A stretch of 64,000 nucleotides of DNA from Alphaproteobacteria bacterium (GTDB taxonomy: Bacteria; Pseudomonadota; Alphaproteobacteria; Sphingomonadales; Kordiimonadaceae). The DNA lies in NCBI GenBank assembly GCA_021774735.1, contig JAJFIS010000046.1, positions 62,001 through 126,000 on the forward strand. The letters run 5' to 3'. Below the pieces are notes generated by a model that did not search any database, was not told the origin of the DNA, and worked only from the letters and a program-made list of their open reading frames with translations. A program made the translations under genes and the position numbers. Of this stretch, positions 50,687 to 59,584 are shown one piece after another (positions within the stretch are counted from its first letter, which is position 1; each line of letters begins with the position of its first letter).

Positions 50687-51042
50687 TCCAGAGCTCCTTT
50701 TTTCCATTCGTAAATGAAACCGATGGTCAAAATACCGAGGAAGATCATCATCGACCAGAATCCATATATGCCGATATCACCAAGTGAAACGGCCCATGGG
50801 AAAAGAAAGGCTACTTCCAGATCAAAAATTATGAAAAGGATAGCGACCAGATAAAAGCGCACATCAAAGGGATGGCGGCTTTCTTCAAAAGCTTCAAAGC
50901 CACACTCATAAGCGGAAAGTTTTTCATCATCAGGGTTTTGCTTTGCGACCAACATTGCCGCACCAACGAAGATAAGAGAAAAAGCCACAGCAACACCAAG
51001 AAAGATCAAGATCGGCAGATACTCTATTAGTAACGACCCCAT
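50677..51042 (-). CDS. nuoA: NADH-quinone oxidoreductase subunit A
   Basis: This three-helix membrane subunit with [20 protein letters not shown], the conserved loop near the quinone site, opens the nuo operon. The start at ATG 51042 ([10 protein letters not shown]) gives 121 residues, the usual length, with GGGGA upstream. ATGs at 51057 and 51102 are less likely. The promoter must lie between here and the tRNA-Asp terminator near 51246. Confidence 0.95.
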   Translation of the reverse strand: MGSLLIEYLPILIFLGVAVAFSLIFVGAAMLVAKQNPDDEKLSAYECGFEAFEESRHPFDVRFYLVAILFIIFDLEVAFLFPWAVSLGDIGIYGFWSMMIFLGILTIGFIYEWKKGALEWE

Positions 51043-51245
51043 AGGAGTGTTCCCCATATTTATTGGTATATTTGACTGAATCTTTTTTATCGCTAGCAGC
51101 AAGAAAGGTAAAGGTATTTATGGTGTTAATTGACGACATTTTCAGAAAAGGCTCAAACTGCCAGCTTAGATCTTGCCGAAGTCATACTTCTGTCTCTCAA
51201 AACATGAGAAAGATCAAAAAAAGAAAATAAATCTTTGAACTAAAC

Positions 51246-51283
51246 CCATAAAAAAACGCCGGATATAAAATCCAGCGTTTTTG
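51246..51283 (-). terminator. Terminator of tRNA-Asp
   Basis: On the minus strand, AAAACGCTGGAT pairs with ATCCGGCGTTTT (one G-U pair) and is followed by seven T residues. It begins a few bases beyond the tRNA 3' end. Confidence 0.85.
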
Positions 51284-51291
51284 GCAAATGA

Positions 51292-51368
51292 TGGCGCGAG
51301 TGACGGGACTTGAACCCGCGACCTCCGGCGTGACAGGCCGGCACTCTAACCAACTGAGCTACACCCGC
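51292..51368 (-). tRNA. tRNA-Asp (GTC)
   Basis: A 77-nt cloverleaf with acceptor GCGGGTG/CACTCGC, discriminator G and encoded CCA. D-arm AGCTCAGTTGGTTAGAGT, anticodon stem-loop with GTC, and T-loop GGTTCAAGTCC. Outside the anticodon arm and neighbouring variable base it is identical to the tRNA-His at 61.2 kb. Confidence 0.97.
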
Positions 51369-51592
51369 ACATCGTTTGCGGAGCCGTGTTTAGGGCTTGC
51401 GAGTGAGAGTGTCAACATTGTTTTTTTCATTTTTTACTCATGGCTTAAAAGATAGGGAAATCAGGCAGTTTCTGGCGCTAATGTAATTGGCCATTATTTA
51501 CTTTTAAATATGAGCGCAATTGTGCCTAGAAGTGTTCATGAAATATAACAGGTGTTATGGAAGCACGTTGCATTTATTCAGCCTGTACATAT

Positions 51593-51617
51593 AAAAAAGG
51601 CCGGCAAAGCCAGCCTT
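51593..51617 (-). terminator. Terminator of cspA
   Basis: AAAAGGCTGGC and GCCGGCCTTTT on the minus strand form an 11-bp stem (one G-U pair) with a 3-nt loop, followed by six T residues, just after the cspA stop. Confidence 0.85.
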
Positions 51618-51641
51618 TTCAAATGATTTTAGTAAGCTAGT

Positions 51642-51851
51642 TTAGTCAAGCAACTGAAGGCTGCCAGCTGAAGAGCGACCACGGCGGTCTTCTTCCATTT
51701 CATAAGAAATTTTCTGGTTGTCTTTCAGGCCACTAAGACCCGCAGCTTCAACAGCAGAAATATGTACGAACACATCATTGCCGCCTTCATCAGGCTGGAT
51801 GAAGCCAAAACCTTTTGTCGCGTTAAACCATTTAACGGTACCGTTTGCCAT
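51642..51851 (-). CDS. Cold shock protein (CspA family)
   Basis: This 69-residue single-stranded RNA/DNA-binding OB-fold protein, thought to melt RNA structure, has RNP1 KGFGFIQ (about 13-19) and RNP2 VFVHIS (27-32). GTVKWFNATKGFGF is the family signature. It forms its own unit between two tRNA genes and has a leader of up to 250 nt, as usual for cold-shock genes. It may be constitutive or cold-induced; the sequence does not decide. Confidence 0.95.
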   Translation of the reverse strand: MANGTVKWFNATKGFGFIQPDEGGNDVFVHISAVEAAGLSGLKDNQKISYEMEEDRRGRSSAGSLQLLD

Positions 51852-52106
51852 AGTATTAAATCCTCTTACGCGTGTTGATATATAGCCAGAAAAGTCGCGT
51901 AAGTGTGTATCTAGTCAGGCATTGCGTTTGCTGTTTTAAAAGAAACAACGCATCTTCTTTATCCCCAAGTTGCTGGTATGTAAAGAGGAATTTACTTTTG
52001 CCATGGCCTAGAGGGCCTAAGATATAACGCATATTCACTTCAAATTGCACAAAAAAGCCTACGTGCAATGAACAATTTATAATGATCTATAAGGGAAAAG
52101 GAAGCG
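51852..52106 (-). promoter_or_regulatory. Long leader/promoter region of cspA, with a short reading frame
   Basis: The region between tRNA-Val and cspA holds the cspA promoter and probably a long 5' leader. A minus-strand frame of up to 70 codons (52068-51856; inner ATG giving MRYILGPLGHGK) ends just before cspA. It lacks a convincing ribosome-binding site, so I do not call it a gene. GAGG lies upstream of the cspA ATG. Confidence 0.35.
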
Positions 52107-52182
52107 TGGTGGGCGATGACAGGCTCGAACTGCCGACCCTCTCGGTGTAAACGAGATGCTCTACCAACTGAGCTAATCGCCC
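52107..52182 (-). tRNA. tRNA-Val (TAC)
   Basis: A 76-nt cloverleaf with acceptor GGGCGAT/ATCGCCC, discriminator A and encoded CCA. The anticodon loop TTTACAC gives anticodon TAC, which reads GTA and related valine codons. T-loop GTTCGAGCC. It lies downstream of hupB. Confidence 0.97.
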
Positions 52183-52266
52183 ACGCTTCGAACGTCGCGG
52201 TTTGTAGGATGAATGACGTGGTGTGTAAAGCAAAAAATGTGCTTTATTATACTTTATCTTCAAAAG

Positions 52267-52303
52267 AAAAAAGCGACCGCAGTTTTATACTGCGACCGCT
52301 TTT
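52267..52303 (-). terminator. Terminator of hupB
   Basis: AAAAGCG/CGCTTTT and inner CGCAG/CTGCG helices with a 2x2 internal loop form a long hairpin. Six T residues follow on the minus strand, 16 bp beyond the hupB stop. Confidence 0.85.
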
Positions 52304-52318
52304 CCAAAAAAGACTGAA

Positions 52319-52594
52319 TTAGCTGTTAACAGCGTCTTTCAATGCTTTACCAGCCTTAAATTTAGGCTGCTTAGATGCCGGAATAGCAATTGGCTCACCT
52401 GTGCGTGGGTTACGGCCAGTTGATGCCGCACGGTTAGCAACAGAATATGTGCCAAAGCCAACAAGACGCACTTCACCACCACCAGATAGCTCTCCGGTAA
52501 TAGCAGAAAATACGGCGTCAACAGCTGAACCAGCGTCAGCTTTTGAAAGACCAGCGGATTCAGCAACACTTGCAATCAGATCGTTTTTATTCAA
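52319..52594 (-). CDS. hupB: DNA-binding protein HU
   Basis: This small histone-like protein bends and compacts DNA as a dimer. The 91 residues begin [20 protein letters not shown] and include the DNA-binding arm [20 protein letters not shown] (about 61-80). The start codon is TTG at 52594, supported by the invariant MNKxDL start of the family and a GAGGGGG ribosome-binding site. It follows lon and precedes tRNA-Val, a common alphaproteobacterial order. Confidence 0.97.
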   Translation of the reverse strand: MNKNDLIASVAESAGLSKADAGSAVDAVFSAITGELSGGGEVRLVGFGTYSVANRAASTGRNPRTGEPIAIPASKQPKFKAGKALKDAVNS

Positions 52595-52685
52595 GGTATC
52601 CCCCTCTAAGTTGTTGGGTTTGTTTGTAACATTATTATTAAAATGCGAAAGCAGTCTAATGCCAGAAAAATTGATCTGTCAAAGC

Positions 52686-52710
52686 AAAAAACCGCAGAAA
52701 GCTGCGGTTT
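52686..52710 (-). terminator. Terminator of lon
   Basis: AAACCGCAG and CTGCGGTTT form a perfect 9-bp stem with a 4-nt loop. Six T residues follow on the minus strand. It lies 45 bp after the lon stop. Confidence 0.85.
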
Positions 52711-52754
52711 AAGTGATTATTTTACTTGCTTTTTTCTTGAAGTTATAAAAGCGC

Positions 52755-55175
52755 CTAATGAGTCGTTAGTTTAGAGCCATTTTTATCGGCATCTGCAGCC
52801 ACCACCTGCACCTCAGGTTCTTCTTCCCATTCAATGGCTTCGGTTGATTCTGTAAGGGCATGCCTGAGCACTTCACGGGCATCACTGACCGGAATGATCG
52901 TCAATTCTTTTTTTACATTAACCGGTATCTCCGCGAGATCTTTTTCGTTCTCCTGCGGTATTAATACTGTTTTTATTCCGCCTCGAACTGCTGCAAGGAG
53001 CTTTTCTTTCAATCCGCCTATGGGTAAGACTCGGCCACGGAGGGTTACTTCTCCCGTCATTGCCAAATCTTTTCGCACTGGAATCCCTGTTAAAATAGAC
53101 ACAATTGAGGTAACCATCGCCACACCAGCAGACGGTCCGTCCTTGGGTGTTGCTCCTTCTGGTACGTGAATATGAATATCCCGTTTTTCAAAAATTGTCG
53201 GTTTAATACCAAACTCCGTGCAACGGCTATGTACAAAACTGCGGGCAGCTTGAATGGATTCTTTCATCACATCACCAAGCGTACCGGTTTGCTTAATCAA
53301 CCCTTTACCAGGGACAGTAACAGCCTCAATAGCCAGTAATTCACCACCAACTTCGGTCCAAGCTAATCCTGTGGTTAAACCTATTTGGTCTTCTTCTTCA
53401 ATTTCACCATAACGGAAACGCTTAACCCCCGCATAATTGCCAAGATTACGGGTTGTGACCTGAATTTTAGCTTTCGAGCCTTCTACAATCTCCTTAACGG
53501 CCTTGCGCAACAATTTTGCGAGAGCTCGCTCCAAGCTACGCACACCAGCTTCCCGGGTGTAATAGCGAATAAGGTCTCTTATCGCAGAATCAGAAATGGA
53601 CCATTCACCCTTGCGTAAACCGTGGTCTTTTTGCAGTTTATCGATCAAATGGCGCTTGGCAATTTCAAGCTTTTCGTCCTCAGTATAGCCCGATAATTGG
53701 ATAATCTCCATCCGATCTAAAAGCGGTTGCGGCATACGAAGCGTATTGGCTGTTGTCACGAACATCACGTCAGACAAGTCGTAATCAATTTCCAAATAAT
53801 GGTCGTTAAATTTACTGTTTTGTTCAGGGTCTAATACTTCCAGCAGCGCTGACGCTGGGTCGCCACGAAAATCCTGACCCATTTTGTCGATCTCATCTAA
53901 TAAAAATAAAGGATTAACCGACTTGGCTTTTTTCATATTTTGCATGATTTTGCCAGGCATGGAGCCAATATAAGTCCGTCGGTGGCCACGAATTTCAGCC
54001 TCATCGCGAACACCGCCCAATGAAAAACGAATGAAGTTACGGCCCGTCGCCCTAGCAATAGAACGGCCAAGGGATGTTTTACCAACACCCGGAGGGCCAA
54101 CAAGACATAGAATGGGCCCCTTCAGCTTCTTAGTACGCTGTTGAACAGCTAAATATTCAATGATGCGCTCTTTTACTTTCTCAAGGCCATAATGGTCCAT
54201 GTCTAAAACCAGCTCGGCTTCGCGGATATCCTTTTTCACACGGCTACGCTTGCCCCATGGAACCGACAGCATCCAATCAAGAAAATTACGTACAACAGTG
54301 GCCTCAGCGGACATTGGGCTCATGGACTTAAGCTTTTTCAGCTCAGTCATGCATTTCTCTTTTGCTTCTTTCGAAAGGCGCGTTTCCTTGATTTTATCTT
54401 CAAGCTCTTGGGTTTCTTCCCGGCTATCATCGCCCTCACCTAATTCTTTTTGGATCGCCTTCATCTGCTCATTGAGATAATATTCCCGTTGAGTTTTCTC
54501 CATCTGACGCTTAACCCGGCCACGCAGTTTTTTCTCCACTTGCAAGACACCAATTTCGCCCTCCATATAGGAATATACTTGCTCTAAGCGTTTGCTAACA
54601 GATGTGACTTCTAGCAATTCCTGCTTGTCACCTACTTTAAGCGCTAGATGTGAAGCCACTGTATCGACCAAAGTTTCTACATCTTCAATTTGATTGATGG
54701 TCACCAGCACTTCGGCTGGAATTTTCTTGTTCAACTTAATATAGGCCTCAAATTGCGCAATTACAGTGCGTGATAATGCTTCAAGCTCTGTTGCATCGCA
54801 GTCCTCATCCATCAAAGGGATGGCGCTGGCTTCAAAATAATCATCGGTGCGGGTGAATTCCAACACCTCTGCCCTGTAACCACCCTCAACCAATACCTTG
54901 ACAGTACCGTCCGGCAATTTCAAAAGCTGCATCACGGTGGCAACAGTGCCTATTGTATATACATCATCAGTATCCGGATCATCAATCGATGCATCCTGCT
55001 GGGCTATGAGCAAAATTTGTTTGTCTTTAGACATCACTTCTTCAAGTGCGCGGACAGATTTTTCGCGACCAACAAACAGAGGCACTATCATATGTGGGAA
55101 AACAACAATATCCCGCAGTGGTAACACTGGCATAATCTGATTGTCGAGAAGGTTTTCGTTACTAATGTCAGACAT
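52755..55175 (-). CDS. lon: ATP-dependent protease Lon
   Basis: Lon degrades damaged and regulatory proteins. It is 806 residues: the N-terminal substrate-binding domain (about 14-210), a coiled helical region, then the AAA+ module. Walker A is GPPGVGKTS near 361-369 and Walker B FLLDEIDKM. The C-terminal protease domain has the catalytic dyad S682 (PKDGPSAG) and K725. It lies downstream of clpX with its own terminator, and upstream of hupB. The tig-clpP-clpX-lon-hupB order is the standard quality-control block. Confidence 0.97.
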   Translation of the reverse strand: MSDISNENLLDNQIMPVLPLRDIVVFPHMIVPLFVGREKSVRALEEVMSKDKQILLIAQQDASIDDPDTDDVYTIGTVATVMQLLKLPDGTVKVLVEGGYRAEVLEFTRTDDYFEASAIPLMDEDCDATELEALSRTVIAQFEAYIKLNKKIPAEVLVTINQIEDVETLVDTVASHLALKVGDKQELLEVTSVSKRLEQVYSYMEGEIGVLQVEKKLRGRVKRQMEKTQREYYLNEQMKAIQKELGEGDDSREETQELEDKIKETRLSKEAKEKCMTELKKLKSMSPMSAEATVVRNFLDWMLSVPWGKRSRVKKDIREAELVLDMDHYGLEKVKERIIEYLAVQQRTKKLKGPILCLVGPPGVGKTSLGRSIARATGRNFIRFSLGGVRDEAEIRGHRRTYIGSMPGKIMQNMKKAKSVNPLFLLDEIDKMGQDFRGDPASALLEVLDPEQNSKFNDHYLEIDYDLSDVMFVTTANTLRMPQPLLDRMEIIQLSGYTEDEKLEIAKRHLIDKLQKDHGLRKGEWSISDSAIRDLIRYYTREAGVRSLERALAKLLRKAVKEIVEGSKAKIQVTTRNLGNYAGVKRFRYGEIEEEDQIGLTTGLAWTEVGGELLAIEAVTVPGKGLIKQTGTLGDVMKESIQAARSFVHSRCTEFGIKPTIFEKRDIHIHVPEGATPKDGPSAGVAMVTSIVSILTGIPVRKDLAMTGEVTLRGRVLPIGGLKEKLLAAVRGGIKTVLIPQENEKDLAEIPVNVKKELTIIPVSDAREVLRHALTESTEAIEWEEEPEVQVVAADADKNGSKLTTH

Positions 55176-55256
55176 GATACTCTACCCTAAATATGGGAAC
55201 TAATGACAATTGCCGTAAAACAATCTGTTACAGCATGCGCAGAACGCTTGCCTATG

Positions 55257-55281
55257 ATAAAAATGGGGGCCCGCCGCCCCC
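55257..55281 (-). terminator. Terminator of clpX
   Basis: GGGGGC (55265-55270) and GCCCCC (55276-55281) form a GC-only 6-bp stem with a 5-nt loop. The minus-strand sequence after it is a five-T run. It lies 25 bp after the clpX stop. Confidence 0.85.
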
Positions 55282-55305
55282 AACTTCAAGCGTTATCATA
55301 AAAGC

Positions 55306-56565
55306 CTAAGCAGGCTGATCAACCTGCTCAGCACTTTCAGCATAGATAAGAAGCGGCGTTGCATCACCATCAACAACTTCAGCACTAATAACAACCTCGG
55401 CCACACCTTCATTAGTTGGCAGGTCGAACATGGTGTCAAGCAAGGCGGTTTCCATAATAGACCGAAGACCACGTGCACCAGTTTTGCGTCTAATGGCTTT
55501 TCGCGCCACCGCTATCAAAGCCTCATCGCTAAAGGTAAGTTTGACATCTTCCATGTCGAACAAACAACGATATTGCTTCATTAAAGCATTTTTGGGCTCA
55601 GTTAAAATTTCAACCAAGGCATCTTCATCCAAGTCCTCAAGTGTTGCCAAAACTGGCAAGCGTCCAACAAATTCAGGTATCAAACCAAATTTAAGCAGAT
55701 CTTCAGGCTCAGAATCTTTAAACAAATCACCGGTACTGCGATCATCCGGCCCAATAACTTCTGCGCCGAAGCCGATGGACTTGCCCTGCAGGCGATTAGA
55801 GATGATTTTATCTAGCCCCGCAAAAGCCCCACCACAGATGAAAAGTATATTTGTGGTATCAACTTGCAAAAACTCTTGCTGAGGATGCTTGCGTCCACCT
55901 TGGGGCGGCACACTAGCGACCGTACCCTCCATAATTTTCAAAAGCGCCTGCTGAACGCCTTCGCCTGATACATCCCGAGTAATGGAAGGGTTATCAGCCT
56001 TGCGACTTATTTTATCAACTTCATCAATATAGACAATGCCGCGCTGCGCACGTTCAACGTTATAATCAGCCGACTGCAGAAGCTTCAAAATAATATTTTC
56101 AACATCTTCACCAACATAGCCCGCTTCGGTAAGCGTTGTGGCATCGGCCATGGTGAAGGGGACATCCAAAATACGAGCCAAGGTCTGCGCAAGCAATGTT
56201 TTACCGCAGCCGGTTGGGCCTGCCAGCAATATATTAGATTTGGCTAGTTCGACATCCGTATTACCAGAACTGGCATGGTTCAGGCGCTTATAATGGTTAT
56301 GTACGGCAACCGACAGAACCTTTTTCGCTTGCGCTTGGCCAATGACATAATCATTCAGCACTTCAAGAATTTCAAGTGGTGCAGGGACACCATCACCGCC
56401 TTTAGAAACGGCTGACTTATTTTCTTCTTTAATGATGTCATTGCATAGCTCCACGCATTCATCGCAAATAAAGACCGTGGGGCCGGCGATAAGCTTCCGC
56501 ACCTCATGCTGGCTTTTGCCGCAAAAGGAACAGTAAAGCGTGTTCTTATTCTCTTTGTCGCTCAA
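55306..56565 (-). CDS. clpX: ATP-dependent Clp protease ATP-binding subunit ClpX
   Basis: This AAA+ unfoldase feeds ClpP. The N-terminal zinc domain has C12, C15, C34 and C37 ([16 protein letters not shown]). Walker A is GPTGCGKT (116-123), Walker [10 protein letters not shown], and the pore loop is GYVGEDVE. The IGF-type ClpP-docking loop lies in the large AAA region. Length 419. The start is TTG at 56565, giving [10 protein letters not shown], the family start; no nearby ATG fits. Confidence 0.96.
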   Translation of the reverse strand: MSDKENKNTLYCSFCGKSQHEVRKLIAGPTVFICDECVELCNDIIKEENKSAVSKGGDGVPAPLEILEVLNDYVIGQAQAKKVLSVAVHNHYKRLNHASSGNTDVELAKSNILLAGPTGCGKTLLAQTLARILDVPFTMADATTLTEAGYVGEDVENIILKLLQSADYNVERAQRGIVYIDEVDKISRKADNPSITRDVSGEGVQQALLKIMEGTVASVPPQGGRKHPQQEFLQVDTTNILFICGGAFAGLDKIISNRLQGKSIGFGAEVIGPDDRSTGDLFKDSEPEDLLKFGLIPEFVGRLPVLATLEDLDEDALVEILTEPKNALMKQYRCLFDMEDVKLTFSDEALIAVARKAIRRKTGARGLRSIMETALLDTMFDLPTNEGVAEVVISAEVVDGDATPLLIYAESAEQVDQPA

Positions 56566-56790
56566 TTCAAATCAACCTTAATTCTTTTCATCTACCATCG
56601 TAGACCGCTTAATTGGGCCTAGACAACATATAATCTACAGGAGAGCCTATTTTTGCTGCATTTGCGACAAAAAAGTACGCCCACGATGGGTAAATATAGC
56701 CACAGACCCTCAATAGAAGATGAACAAAAGCATAAAAATTCACTTTTTTGCCCAAAATCGCTAACTTACTACATTATTTCGGCTAATTAC

Positions 56791-57417
56791 CTATATTTCT
56801 TCAGGAACAGCGCGCTTTTCAAAAATCTCATCGACCAAACCAAAGGCTAAAGCCTCGTCAGGTGACATGAAATTATCCCTGTCCATGGCTTTTTCCACAT
56901 TCGCTAGCTTTTGCCCTGTATGAGATACATAAATTTGGTTCAGACGTTCACGGAGCTTTAAAATTTCACGGGCTTGGATTTCAATATCTGAAGCCTGACC
57001 CTGCGCCCCGCCGGATGGCTGATGGATCATAATGCGGCTATTTGGTAAGCTATAGCGCATGCCTTTTTCCCCAGCGGTGAGCAATAATGACCCCATTGAA
57101 CATGCCTGCCCCACACAAATGGTAGCAATCTTTGGCCGAATATATTGCATGGTATCATAAATCGACAGACCTGAGGTTACGACACCACCAGGCGAGTTGA
57201 TGTAAAAGCTAATCTCTTTCTTAGGGTTTTCAGCTTCCAAAAACAAAAGCTGCGCCACAATCAGACTGGCGACTTGGTCATTAACCTGACCCGTTAGAAA
57301 GATGATGCGTTCTTTCAATAAACGAGAAAAAATATCATAAGAGCGTTCACCCCGGTTGGTTTGTTCAACCACCATCGGCACCAGAGTATTTGCGTATGTA
57401 TCAAAAATATCAGTCAT
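56791..57417 (-). CDS. clpP: ATP-dependent Clp protease proteolytic subunit ClpP
   Basis: This serine protease forms the two-ring chamber that works with ClpX. With start ATG 57417 ([20 protein letters not shown] upstream) the triad is S107 (GQACSMGS), H132 (MIHQPSGG) and D181. The product is 208 residues. The frame continues 30 bp upstream, but the extra residues do not fit. A 225-bp gap to clpX suggests clpX also has its own promoter. Confidence 0.97.
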   Translation of the reverse strand: MTDIFDTYANTLVPMVVEQTNRGERSYDIFSRLLKERIIFLTGQVNDQVASLIVAQLLFLEAENPKKEISFYINSPGGVVTSGLSIYDTMQYIRPKIATICVGQACSMGSLLLTAGEKGMRYSLPNSRIMIHQPSGGAQGQASDIEIQAREILKLRERLNQIYVSHTGQKLANVEKAMDRDNFMSPDEALAFGLVDEIFEKRAVPEEI

Positions 57418-57583
57418 AATTGTCGCCTTAAATATTTTGCCGGCCAAAACTTTTGCCCATCCATATAATGATAGTTAGCAAAGCTTAGGAGTTTGGGGAA
57501 GCAAAGAAATGATTAATAATAGAACCAGACTATAATTAGCTCAGATTATACAAGTTTCAAGAGTTGCAGAAGCTTTTACGAAC

Positions 57584-57610
57584 AAAAAAGGAGCTCATTT
57601 GAGCCCCTTT
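57584..57610 (-). terminator. Terminator of tig
   Basis: On the minus strand AAAGG-GCTC pairs with GAGC-CCTTT around a 4-nt loop (one internal mismatch) and is followed by six T residues. It lies 45 bp beyond the tig stop and isolates tig from clpP. Confidence 0.8.
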
Positions 57611-57654
57611 GTCTGATTAAGTCTGAACTAATATAAATTAAACAGGAAAGTCGA

Positions 57655-59190
57655 TTAAGCTTTTTTAGCTGCAGCTTTCTTAGGTGCCGCCTTTTTTGCT
57701 GGAGCCTTTTTCGCAGCAGGCTTTTTCGCAGCAGGCTTTTTTGCTGGAGCTTTTTTAGCTTCAATTTTCTTCGGTGCAGCTTTTTTGGTCGTTTTCTTTG
57801 GCGCGGCCTTCTTTGCTACTTTTTTCTTCGGCTTAACCTCTTCTTCTTCGTCCAGTTCTTGTACTGCTTTTTCAAGCATATCACGGCTAACGGTTTTATC
57901 GGTCAGGTCAGCCATTTCAAGGATGAAGTCCACGACCTTTTCTTCAAAGACAGGTGCGCGTAATTGCGCCTTAGCTTGGTCGTTGTTCTGGAAATATTCG
58001 AAGACCTGCTGTTCTTGGCCTGGGAAACGGCGAGCTTCTTCAAAGATTTTGCGGTTCACTTCTTCTTCGCTAACTTGCACATTATTAACCACACCAAGTT
58101 CACTTAGCAGCAAGCCAAGGCGTACACGGCGTTCAGCGATTGAACGGAATTCAGCCGCTTCATCTTCATCGGATGGTCCAGCTTGGTCCGCAACTTCTTC
58201 TTCTGTTACTTCACCAGCTTGGATGGCATCGCGCTTAATCTGTTGCCAAATAGCGTTAAATTCCATGTCCACCATGCTAGCCGGCACATCGAAGCTATAT
58301 TCATCAGCAAGCGCATCTAAAAGCGAGCGCTTCAACTTCGCACGGGTTAAGCCGCTATTTGCCGTTTCCAACTGCGTTTTGACCGTGTCTTTTAGACCTG
58401 CTAGGTCTTCTAGGCCAAAATTTTTCGCTAGTTCATCGTTAACTTTAGCCTCTGATGCTTTACGAACTTCATGCACTTTAACTTTAAAGACGGCTTCTTT
58501 GCCCGACAGGTCTTCTGATTGGTAATCTTCGGGGAAGGTCACCGTTACGTCTAATTCATCGTCCGCTTTAACACCGATAAGCTGCTCTTCGAAGCCTGGG
58601 ATGAACTGACCAGAGCCCAATACAAGCTCGAACTCATCAGCTTTGCCACCATCAAAGGGAACCCCGCCTACGCTCCCTTCAAAGTCGATCAAAACCGCAT
58701 GGTCTATTTTTGCCTTAGTGGTCTTAGCTGCTTTGGTGAAAGTCTTTTGGTTAGAAGCCATATCCTTCAAGGCGACATCAATATCTTTGTCCGCAACTTC
58801 AGCGATCCAGCGTTCCATCTTCGGTGCTTTAAAACTAGACACATCAATTGTTGGTAAAATCTCTAACGAAACCGTGAAACTTAAATCTTTGCCGTCTTCA
58901 TAATCACCAACACTAACATCGGGGCGAGTGGCAGGGCGCATGTCTTTATCAGCGAAAAGCTTCTCGGTGCTCTCGTTAACGGCTTCTTGCAAAACTTGGC
59001 CCATGGCACGATCACCGTGCATACGCTTCAACAGCGAAAGAGGTGCTTTGCCAGGGCGGAAGCCCTTAATGCTGGCACTAGAGCGGAATTCTATCAGTAC
59101 TTTTTCAAGACGGTCATCAAGCTCTGAAGCCTCCACAACTACCTTATATTCGCGCTTCAAGCCTTCGCTTAACAATTCTTCACTTTGCAT
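57655..59190 (-). CDS. tig: Trigger factor with Lys/Ala/Pro-rich C-terminal tail
   Basis: Trigger factor is the ribosome-bound chaperone at the nascent-chain exit. The order is a ribosome-binding domain with the signature GFRPGKAP (about 44-51), an FKBP-like PPIase domain (near 160-245) and helical arms. Residues 452-511 add 60 residues of KKAAPKK and KKPAAKK repeats ending in KKA, like histone H1; trigger factors usually end near 430-450. The frame is open and ends cleanly before the terminator. The same kind of tail occurs on S2 here. tRNA-Leu lies upstream. Confidence 0.95.
   Translation of the reverse strand: MQSEELLSEGLKREYKVVVEASELDDRLEKVLIEFRSSASIKGFRPGKAPLSLLKRMHGDRAMGQVLQEAVNESTEKLFADKDMRPATRPDVSVGDYEDGKDLSFTVSLEILPTIDVSSFKAPKMERWIAEVADKDIDVALKDMASNQKTFTKAAKTTKAKIDHAVLIDFEGSVGGVPFDGGKADEFELVLGSGQFIPGFEEQLIGVKADDELDVTVTFPEDYQSEDLSGKEAVFKVKVHEVRKASEAKVNDELAKNFGLEDLAGLKDTVKTQLETANSGLTRAKLKRSLLDALADEYSFDVPASMVDMEFNAIWQQIKRDAIQAGEVTEEEVADQAGPSDEDEAAEFRSIAERRVRLGLLLSELGVVNNVQVSEEEVNRKIFEEARRFPGQEQQVFEYFQNNDQAKAQLRAPVFEEKVVDFILEMADLTDKTVSRDMLEKAVQELDEEEEVKPKKKVAKKAAPKKTTKKAAPKKIEAKKAPAKKPAAKKPAAKKAPAKKAAPKKAAAKKA
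57658..57837 (-). repeat. Degenerate coding repeat: KKAAP/KKPAA units in the tig tail
   Basis: Sixty codons encode tandem Lys-Lys-Ala/Pro-Ala units at the trigger factor C-terminus. Codons vary between units, as in the rpsB tail. Confidence 0.8.
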
Positions 59191-59249
59191 TTGCCGTGCC
59201 TATCCAAAAATATATTTCAACGATTTGGTCGCGCTTCTTAACTTGTTTG

Positions 59250-59334
59250 TGGTGCGGGCGAAGGGACTTGAACCCCCACATCCGAAGATACCAGAACCTA
59301 AATCTGGCGCGTCTACCAATTTCGCCACGCCCGC
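59250..59334 (-). tRNA. tRNA-Leu (TAG)
   Basis: An 85-nt class II cloverleaf with a long variable arm, as expected for leucine. Acceptor GCGGGCG/CGCCCGC, discriminator A and encoded CCA. The anticodon loop TTTAGGT gives TAG. T-loop GGTTCAAGTCC. Confidence 0.97.
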
Positions 59335-59584
59335 ACACAAGAGGTGAAAGTCACCCAAGACAAACAAGTCAATGATTGAGGCCTGCTTTGCCGATCATAT
59401 CATACATTCGGTGATCACACCTAGATAGATAAGAAAGCCTGAGCGCTCAAGCACGTCAAATTTCGACGCCGCTTATAACAGCACGGTGCGCCAGTACAAG
59501 ATTTTTTTACGCATAATGCCGCAGAATATTAAAAATATGTTCGAAAGCGTTCAAATTAGCACAAAAACCACCAAATATCATCGC

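Noticed and set aside
57785-58525. 246-codon plus-strand frame opposite tig
   Set aside because: Ser-rich antisense shadow of a strong, well-identified gene.
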